The translations under genes and the position numbers were made by a program. DNA of 8,642 bases from Clostridia bacterium (lineage in GTDB: Bacteria; Bacillota; Clostridia; Oscillospirales; Acutalibacteraceae): contig CAAGJJ010000149.1 of NCBI GenBank assembly GCA_900770165.1, positions 1 to 8,642 of the forward strand, written 5' to 3'. The notes under the pieces are model-generated. The model did no database searches. It was not told the DNA's origin and saw nothing but the letters and a program-made list of their open reading frames with translations. Positions 1-5,200 of the stretch are shown here, in pieces (position 1 is the first letter of the stretch; each line of letters begins with the position of its first letter).

Positions 1-94
1 TATTTTTCTTCATTTAATAAATCTCCTTCATTGGTGTAGTTAATAAAAATTATAATATAGGCTGGGAAAAATAACAATGGAAAGGTTTGGAGAC
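1..94 (+). repeat. Direct repeat copy A: promoter plus first codons module
   Basis: This segment matches 834-925 at roughly 85% identity by eye, with two single-base indels. The match covers an AT-rich stretch, the shared core TTCATTGGTGTAGTTAATAA, a TATAAT box, and ATGGAAAGGTTTGG, which encodes MERFG in both copies. Identity stops abruptly after the first few codons. The two copies are therefore duplicated regulatory and start regions with different genes behind them. The copy may extend left beyond the window. Confidence 0.85.
27..56 (+). promoter_or_regulatory. Likely sigma-A promoter of the 55-aa gene
   Basis: TTCATT (27-32) and a perfect TATAAT (51-56) are separated by 18 bp. The arrangement is conserved in the second repeat copy with 17 bp spacing, which supports function. 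The -35 is weak. Confidence 0.5.
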
Positions 95-244
95 ATGGCT
101 TCCCAGATTCCTGTGGTATTGGTGTTTCTGTTGGCTACGGCATTGTTGATTGCATTTGCGAAGCTGGTAAAGACAAATGTATTAAATGCTTTTTTGTTCT
201 CTTATGCAATTAGTGCGCGGATTATGGAAAGAAAAGAATTTTAG
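77..244 (+). CDS. Small hypothetical membrane protein, 55 aa
   Basis: The ORF starts at ATG 77 and ends at TAG 242-244. It encodes a peptide beginning MERFGDMASQIP, then one strongly hydrophobic stretch (about residues 11-30, rich in V, L, A and F) ending at K29/K32, consistent with a single transmembrane helix. A second moderately hydrophobic part and a charged tail (MERKEF) follow. I do not recognise a family. The start is uncertain: only a weak GGG purine run lies before ATG 77, and an alternative ATG at 95 (MASQIP) has GGAG only 2 nt upstream. The first five residues come from the duplicated module, so the gene may be a fusion of that module with a small membrane-peptide ORF, or a remnant of a longer gene. 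A hairpin terminator follows at once. Function unknown; it could be a toxin-like or regulatory small membrane peptide, but nothing shows this. Confidence 0.4.
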   Translation: MERFGDMASQIPVVLVFLLATALLIAFAKLVKTNVLNAFLFSYAISARIMERKEF

Positions 245-251
245 AAAATAT

Positions 252-287
252 ATAAGCGGGACATTCATAAAAGAGTGTCCCGCTTAT
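252..287. terminator. Two-way hairpin terminator between convergent genes
   Basis: A perfect 12-bp stem (252-263 with 276-287, core AAGCGGGACA / TGTCCCGCTT) and a 12-nt loop lie 7 bp after the 55-aa gene and 9 bp beyond the stop of the minus-strand MIF-like gene. The U-tracts are short and impure on both sides, so termination may be moderate. Its position between two converging genes fits a shared terminator. Confidence 0.7.
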
Positions 288-296
288 TAATGCATA

Positions 297-641
297 TTAG
301 AAATTATCTCCATTCCATCCCCAGTTAGAAACAGCCTGATATTTTACATATACATGATCTGGTGCAATTCCAAGAACATCTTTAAAAATGTCACATATCT
401 GGCCAGTGAGTTTAGAAAAGGCAGATGGATTCTCACTGCCGTAAACGCTGACATCGACCATAGCCATAGGCTCGGTATTGCTTCCTCTAAAGTAGAGCTT
501 GTAGTCAGGCTCAAAGCCGACCATGAGCCAATTCTCTGACTTGCCAGGAATTGTCTGGATAGCCTGACCTAAACGTGTTTTAATTTCAATTTCCTGTGTT
601 TCTGTAAGAGAAGTGCTTATCTTAGAATTGATAAATGGCAT
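297..641 (-). CDS. MIF / phenylpyruvate tautomerase family protein
   Basis: The 114-aa protein belongs to the tautomerase superfamily (macrophage migration inhibitory factor branch). Members catalyse keto-enol tautomerisation using an N-terminal proline as the base, in a cytosolic trimer. Pro2, directly after the initiator Met, would become the catalytic Pro1 after Met removal. Lys34 in the IPGKSENWL segment matches the conserved Lys32/33 region. The C-terminal WGWNGDNF resembles the VGWN..TF ending of MIF proteins. The length is that of one full MIF protomer, so the gene looks intact. The start is supported by GAGGT 6 nt upstream (647-651 on the plus strand). It is transcribed alone from its own promoter (687-715), against the flow of its neighbours, and shares a terminator with the 55-aa gene. 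The true substrate cannot be told from sequence. No link to the CRISPR locus is apparent. Confidence 0.88.
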   Translation of the reverse strand: MPFINSKISTSLTETQEIEIKTRLGQAIQTIPGKSENWLMVGFEPDYKLYFRGSNTEPMAMVDVSVYGSENPSAFSKLTGQICDIFKDVLGIAPDHVYVKYQAVSNWGWNGDNF

Positions 642-657
642 ATGTTACCTCATTTCT

Positions 658-670
658 GCGCCGCAGGCGC
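658..670 (-). other. Short GC hairpin in the MIF-like mRNA leader
   Basis: GCGCC and GGCGC arms with a 3-nt loop stand out in AT-rich surroundings. On the minus-strand mRNA the hairpin lies between the predicted transcription start (near 680) and the ribosome-binding site. It could affect translation or mRNA stability, or be the remnant of a short palindromic repeat. Function is inferred only. Confidence 0.35.
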
Positions 671-686
671 GTGTATTCATGTGATG

Positions 687-715
687 ATTATAGCACTTTA
701 CATATGTCAAAGAAA
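687..715 (-). promoter_or_regulatory. Extended -10 promoter of the MIF-like gene
   Basis: Read on the minus strand, TGCTATAAT gives a perfect -10 (687-692) with the TGn extension. A weak TTTCTT lies 17 bp upstream (710-715). A TTGACA is also present (705-710), but at 12 bp it is too close to act as a standard -35. The predicted start near 680 gives a leader of about 40 nt. Confidence 0.65.
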
Positions 716-719
716 CATA

Positions 720-830
720 TTAATTGTCAGAGCTGTCTTTGATGCCGTGGCACTCTGCATATCCAGTCAGGATAAGTGTGAGCGCATCGTCGATAACGCC
801 CACCAGCAATTTAAACGGCAGGCTGCAAAA
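720..830. other. GC-richer unexplained patch, possible gene remnant
   Basis: Between the MIF promoter and the second repeat copy lies about 110 bp at near 50% GC, clearly above its surroundings. It is open in one plus frame (reading roughly AVALCISSQDKCERIVDN) and in one minus frame (reading roughly KLLVGVIDDALTLILTGY). Neither has a start codon with a ribosome-binding site. I recognise no protein or RNA family. It may be the decayed end of a gene or part of an insertion that came with the duplicated module. Confidence 0.3.
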
Positions 831-833
831 AAC

Positions 834-925
834 TATTTTCTTAATTTAATAAATTTCATTCATTGGTGTAGTTAATAAAAATATAATATAGGTTTGGGGG
901 ATTAATAATGGAAAGGTTTGGGGGA
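834..925 (+). repeat. Direct repeat copy B: promoter plus first codons module
   Basis: Second copy of the module seen at 1-94, in the same orientation, about 830 bp downstream. It carries the same TTCATTGGTGTAG core, TATAAT box and ATGGAAAGGTTTGG. Differences concentrate in the stretch just before the ATG, where this copy has GGGGGATTAATA. Together the two copies flank the 55-aa gene and the MIF-like gene. Confidence 0.85.
859..887 (+). promoter_or_regulatory. Likely promoter of the WYL regulator gene
   Basis: TTCATT (859-864), 17 bp, TATAAT (882-887). This is the counterpart of the promoter in copy A. The predicted start near 894 would give the regulator mRNA a leader of about 140 nt if translation begins at 1037. 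Confidence 0.5.
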
Positions 926-1027
926 TTAGAGATAATATGGTATGTCGAATTTTGTCGTAAAAAAGATGTTGAAGGGAGAGGAGAAAAGGGGGATAATGAT
1001 ATAAAGTGCAAATGTGTTAAAAAATAT

Positions 1028-1032
1028 GGAGG
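1028..1032 (+). promoter_or_regulatory. Ribosome-binding site that decides the WYL start
   Basis: GGAGG lies 4 nt before ATG 1037, continuing as GGAGGTG, the best Shine-Dalgarno match in this stretch. It favours ATG 1037 over the in-frame ATG 908, whose GGGGGA is a poorer match. Confidence 0.65.
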
Positions 1033-1036
1033 TGCT

Positions 1037-2026
1037 ATGGCTAAATCGTCAAATCAAAAATTAAAGCTTATATATCTTATGAAAATATTATTAGAATATA
1101 CAGATGAGACACATAGTCTGACAATGGAAGAAATAAAGACTAAGTTAAAGTTATATGATATAAGTGCAGAGCGAAAAAGCCTTTATAATGATATAGAGAG
1201 TTTAAGATTATATGGATTAGATATAATTGGGACAAAGGAAGACAGAACATATTCTTATCATATTGGTAACAGACAGTTTGAATTAGCTGAACTTAAATTG
1301 CTTGTAGATTCTGTCCAGTCAGCCAAATTTATAACCGAAAAGAAATCAAATGATTTAATTAAAAAGATTGAGGCATTTGCTAGCAAATACGAAGCAATCC
1401 AGTTGCAACGTCAGGTATTTGTTGCAGGTAGAGTGAAAACTATGAATGAAAGTATTTATTATAATGTTGATAGGATTCATTCGGCTATAGCAGAAAATTT
1501 TCAAATAACATTTCAATATTTTCAGTGGAATGTAGATAAAAAGATGGAATTAAGACATAATGGTATATGGTATAAAGTTAGTCCATGGTCATTGTCCTGG
1601 GATGATGAGAATTATTATCTTATTGCTTATGATAGTGTAGAACGTATAATAAAACATTTCAGAGTTGACAAAATGCTACATATTAAATCAATAAAAAAAT
1701 TTAGAGAAGGGAAAAAGAGCTTTAATAATTTTGATATGGCAGCATATGCAAGAAAAATGTTTGGAATGTATGGTGGTAAAGAAGAATATGTACATATCAA
1801 ATGTGATAATTCATTTGCAGGTGTAATGATTGACAGATTTGGAAAAGATGTATCAATGGTTCGCTTAGATGAAGAACATTTTGTGACAAATGTAGAGGTA
1901 TCCGTAAGCCGACAATTTCTTGCGTGGGTTATAGGTCTGGGTGAAGGGGTAACAATATTAGGACCACAGTCGGTGGTTGATATGATGAAAGAAGAAATAA
2001 AAAGATTAACTAATCAATATGAATAA
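1037..2026 (+). CDS. WYL-domain helix-turn-helix transcriptional regulator
   Basis: The 329-aa protein has the usual WYL regulator plan. A winged HTH spans about residues 5-65 (recognition-helix-like ERKSLYNDIESLRLYG at 46-60), a linker helix follows, then a WYL domain at about 140-215 and a WCX-like C-terminal part at about 245-325. The WYL signature appears as NYYLIAYD (192-199) after VSPWSLSW, followed by FRVDKM (208-213). WYL proteins bind DNA and are thought to sense nucleic-acid or nucleotide ligands; several control CRISPR or other defence genes. The frame stays open back to ATG 908, giving 43 extra residues that begin MERFG. These come from the duplicated module, are lysine/glycine-rich and do not look like the family N-terminus, so I chose 1037, which has a strong ribosome-binding site. 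The gene points toward cas9 but is separated from it by a terminator and the tracrRNA gene. A role in controlling the CRISPR locus is plausible but inferred; this family is also widespread away from CRISPR. Confidence 0.85.
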   Translation: MAKSSNQKLKLIYLMKILLEYTDETHSLTMEEIKTKLKLYDISAERKSLYNDIESLRLYGLDIIGTKEDRTYSYHIGNRQFELAELKLLVDSVQSAKFITEKKSNDLIKKIEAFASKYEAIQLQRQVFVAGRVKTMNESIYYNVDRIHSAIAENFQITFQYFQWNVDKKMELRHNGIWYKVSPWSLSWDDENYYLIAYDSVERIIKHFRVDKMLHIKSIKKFREGKKSFNNFDMAAYARKMFGMYGGKEEYVHIKCDNSFAGVMIDRFGKDVSMVRLDEEHFVTNVEVSVSRQFLAWVIGLGEGVTILGPQSVVDMMKEEIKRLTNQYE

Positions 2027-2081
2027 AGAACAAAAGTTTGAGGTAAGAGGGATGTTTATTGGACAGTAAATATTGTATAAT

Positions 2082-2103
2082 TCAATAGAAAGGTCAATAG
2101 AAA
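2082..2103 (+). repeat. Tandem 10-bp direct repeat before the shared terminator
   Basis: TCAATAGAAA occurs at 2082-2091 and again at 2094-2103, a 12-bp period that is close to one helical turn. A lone TATAAT lies just upstream (2076-2081). Two same-facing half-sites could be a regulator operator, but the small size leaves chance possible. Confidence 0.35.
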
Positions 2104-2129
2104 AAAATAAAGGCTTAAAAAGCCTTTTT
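2101..2129. terminator. Bidirectional terminator of the WYL gene and tracrRNA
   Basis: AAAGGCTT (2109-2116) and AAGCCTTT (2120-2127) form a perfect 8-bp stem with a 3-nt loop. On the plus strand a T-run (2125-2129) follows, ending the WYL transcript about 100 bp after its stop. On the minus strand the A-run at 2101-2107 reads as seven Ts and ends the tracrRNA. The minus-direction terminator is the stronger. Confidence 0.88.
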
Positions 2130-2180
2130 AAATATCCACACTGTGGATGGTTCTTTCGAACGATTTGGAAAAATCTTTAT

Positions 2181-2208
2181 TTGAACTTGTAGTGTAAATT
2201 CATATGAT
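2181..2208 (+). promoter_or_regulatory. Candidate cas9 operon promoter inside the anti-repeat
   Basis: TTGAAC (2181-2186), 16 bp, TATGAT (2203-2208) is the best plus-strand promoter between the WYL terminator and cas9. It gives a leader of about 65 nt. It lies wholly within DNA that encodes the tracrRNA on the other strand. The -35 matches the consensus at four positions and the -10 at five. Confidence 0.5.
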
Positions 2209-2230
2209 AGTCAATCTTATGAACAAATAC

Positions 2231-2259
2231 ATTATAAAACATATTTTATTTATAGTCAA
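2231..2259 (-). promoter_or_regulatory. tracrRNA promoter
   Basis: On the minus strand TTGACT (2254-2259) and a perfect TATAAT (2231-2236) are 17 bp apart, a near-consensus sigma-A promoter. Initiation would fall near 2224, about 10 nt before the anti-repeat. The promoter sits in the predicted 5' untranslated leader of cas9. Confidence 0.85.
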
Positions 2260-2279
2260 CTAAAAAAGAGAGGTACATT

Positions 2280-5200
2280 ATGAAAATGAAAAGTAGAAGG
2301 GAACAAGATTATTATTTAGGATTAGATATTGGAACAGAATCTGTGGGGTATGCTGTAACAGATGAAAATTATAATATCCTCAAATTTAATGGAAAAAACA
2401 TGTGGGGAAGTAGGTTGTTTGACGAAGCTCAGACTGCAGCTGAAAGAAGAACATTCAGAAGTGGTCGAAGACGACTTCAAAGACGAGCATGGAGAATACA
2501 GCTTTTACAGGAATTGTTTTCTGAAGAAATATCTAAAGTTGATCAATCTTTTTTTGTAAAAATGAAAGAAAGCCCATTGATATTAACGGATAAAACGAAT
2601 GGACAAAAATATACATTGTTTAATGATGACGATTATTCTGATATTGATTATTATTCTGAATTTCCAACAATATATCATTTAAGAAAAGCGTTACTTGTGG
2701 AAGATAGGAAATTTGACGTCAGACTGTTATATCTTGCTGTACATCATATAGTTAAGCACAGGGGACATTTTTTGTTTCAAGGTTCAGTCAATAACGCAAC
2801 ATCTTTTCATTCTGTATTTGATAATTTAAAGATATGCTTAAGAGATGAGTTTGAAATAGAATTAGAATGTCATTCAGAAGAAAAAATAGCTGAAATTCTT
2901 AAAGATAAGAAGAAATCAAAAAGAGATAAATGTAATGAAATATTTAATGAATTAAATACTGATAAGAGTAATAAACAGATAAAGTCAATAGTTACACTTA
3001 TTTCTGGAATGAAAGCAAAAGTGGCGGATATATTTGCTGATGAATCATTATTAGAAATAGATAAGCCAAGTATATCTTTTTCTGAATCATCTTATGAAAC
3101 GCTTCGGGTTGAATTAGAAGATGTTTTGGGTGAACGATGTGGTGTTATTGATATTATAAAATGTGTATACGATTGGGCGATATTAGCAGACATCCTGGAT
3201 GATGGGGAAATAAATGGAAAATCATATTTGTCAATTGCAAAGGTTAATTTATATGATAAGCACAAAGAAGATTTGAGAATTTTAAAACAATTATTTAAGG
3301 AAAATCATAAAGTCTATAAAGAATTTTTCGTTGATGAAGGAAAAAGTAATTATTGTGCATATGTAGGATTTGTAAATTCTAACGGAAACAAAAAGAATAT
3401 AAAAAGATGCAATAGAGAAGATTTTATAAAAAATTTAAAGGGTCAATTGGGAAAGATAGAAAAGACGGTCAGTAATCAGTCTGAATATGAATTCATAGAA
3501 CAAGAAATTCAGGCAGATACTATACTTCCTATTCAGGTATCAAAGGATAATGGAGTGATACCATATCAAGTGCAAGAAATTGAATTAAAAGATATTTTAG
3601 CAAAAGCAGAAAAATATATGCCATTCTTGAGTGTAAAAGATGCAGATGGTTTATCTGTATCAGATAAGATTGTTAAAATATTTGAGTTTAGAGTTCCATA
3701 CTATGTGGGACCTTTGAATAGTTATAATAATACTAATTCTTGGATGGTAAGAAAATCTGATGGTAAGATTACACCATGGAATTTTGACAATAAAGTAGAT
3801 AAAGATGCTTCTGCAGAAAAATTTATTAGAAAAATGACTAATAAATGTACATATCTCATTGGAGAAGATGTTTTGCCAAAACATGCACTTCTTTATGAGG
3901 AGTTTAATGTGTTAAATGAATTGAATAATGTCAAAATTGGTGCGAATAAAATGAATGTTGAATTGAAAAAAGACATTATCGAAAATTTGTTTAAAAAGAA
4001 AAAGAAGGTTACAGGTAGGAATTTAAGGGAGTATTTAAAAAGTGAAGGATTGATAAATGACGATGAGGAAATCACCGGATTTGATATAAATTTTAAAAGT
4101 TCGATGTCTTCATATCTTGATTTTAAAAAAATACTGGGAGATAAGATTGATAATTATTCTGTTAAGATGATGGTGGAACAGATAATTTTATGGATTACAG
4201 TATATGGTGATGAAATATCAATCTTAAAAAGAGTTATCAGAAAACAGTATGATGACAATCAGATATCAGATGAAGAAATTAAAAAAGTCAGTAGATTAAA
4301 ATATCAAGGCTGGGGAAGACTCTCAAGAAAGTTTCTGGGTGAAATAGAAGGTGCTGATAAAGAGACCGGTGGGATTAGGACGATAATAGGTACGTTGAGA
4401 GACACACAGGATAATTTAATGCAGCTTTTAGGACAGAAATATACATTTTCAGAGACAATAGAAAATATTAACAATAAAAATATGAAAGAAATATCGACTA
4501 TTTCATATAAGGATATAGTTGAAGATATTGTTGCTTCGCCTTCTATTAAGAGAGCAGTATGGCAGGTTATATTAATTTCTGAAGAGATAAGAAAAATTAT
4601 GGGAAAAGAGCCTGCTAAAATATTTGTAGAAGTTGCAAGAGGAGCTGGCGAAAAGAAGCGTACAGTATCCCGAAAAGATAGATTAATAAGCTTGTATGAA
4701 AGTTGTAAAGACGAATCAAAGGATTGGAAAAAAGAATTAGAACAACGACCAGAGGATGATTTTCAAAGTATTAAATTATATCTGTATTATACACAGATGG
4801 GTAGATGCATGTATTCGGGAGAACCTATAGATTTGTCAAGGTTGTCAGATGCAAATGTTTATGATAGAGATCACATTTATCCGCAATCAAAGACAAAAGA
4901 CGATTCGTTGGATAATCTTGTTTTGGTAAAAAGAGAACTTAATGCTAAAAAAAGCAATGGAATGATTTCGACTGATATACAGAATAAAATGCATAGTTTC
5001 TGGAAGGAATTATTAAATAAAGGATTTATCTCACAGGAAAAGTATTATAGATTGATGAGAAAAGATACACTTACTGATGAAGAACTTGCTGGTTTTATTA
5101 ATAGACAGTTGGTTGAAGCAAGGCAGTCAAGTAAAATTGTAATTGGATTATTTAATAGAATGTATCCAGATTCAAAAGTTGCATATGTGAAGGCTAATCT

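Larger units (their letters stand above)
2101..2224 (-). ncRNA. tracrRNA
   Basis: Read on the minus strand this is a trans-activating crRNA of about 124 nt. Its anti-repeat pairs with the array repeat: 26 consecutive base pairs (2189-2214), a bulge of GA in the crRNA against AAGU in the tracrRNA (2185-2188), then a 6-bp lower stem (2179-2184, one G-U pair). The bulge is the same as in the Streptococcus pyogenes dual RNA. After AAAUAAA come a nexus-like stem GATTT/AAATC (2162-2175), a GTTC-GAAA-GAAC hairpin with a GNRA loop (2150-2161), an ATCCAC/GTGGAT hairpin (2134-2148), and the terminator stem (2109-2127). A -10/-35 pair lies just upstream. The RNA scaffolds crRNA maturation by RNase III and loading into Cas9. 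Placement antisense and upstream of cas9 matches many II-A loci. The 5' end is predicted from the promoter; longer forms starting inside cas9 cannot be excluded. Confidence 0.93.

Noticed and set aside
705..710. TTGACA as the -35 of the MIF promoter
   Set aside because: It is only 12 bp from the -10, too close; the TGn extension explains the promoter better.
642..875. Plus-strand 77-aa ORF over the MIF promoter
   Set aside because: It starts inside the leader of the minus-strand gene, crosses its promoter and the repeat module, and has no ribosome-binding site. Only its GC-rich middle was kept, as an unexplained patch.
908..1036. N-terminal extension as part of the WYL protein
   Set aside because: It is unlike the family N-terminus and has a poorer ribosome-binding site than ATG 1037; kept only as a finding.
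2036..2045. GTTTGAGGTA after the WYL gene, like a degenerate CRISPR repeat start
   Set aside because: Only seven bases match in register and the rest of the repeat is absent; best explained by chance.
3660..4075. Two minus-strand ORFs inside cas9
   Set aside because: They are antisense shadows of a well-conserved Cas9 region, without start signals or family likeness.
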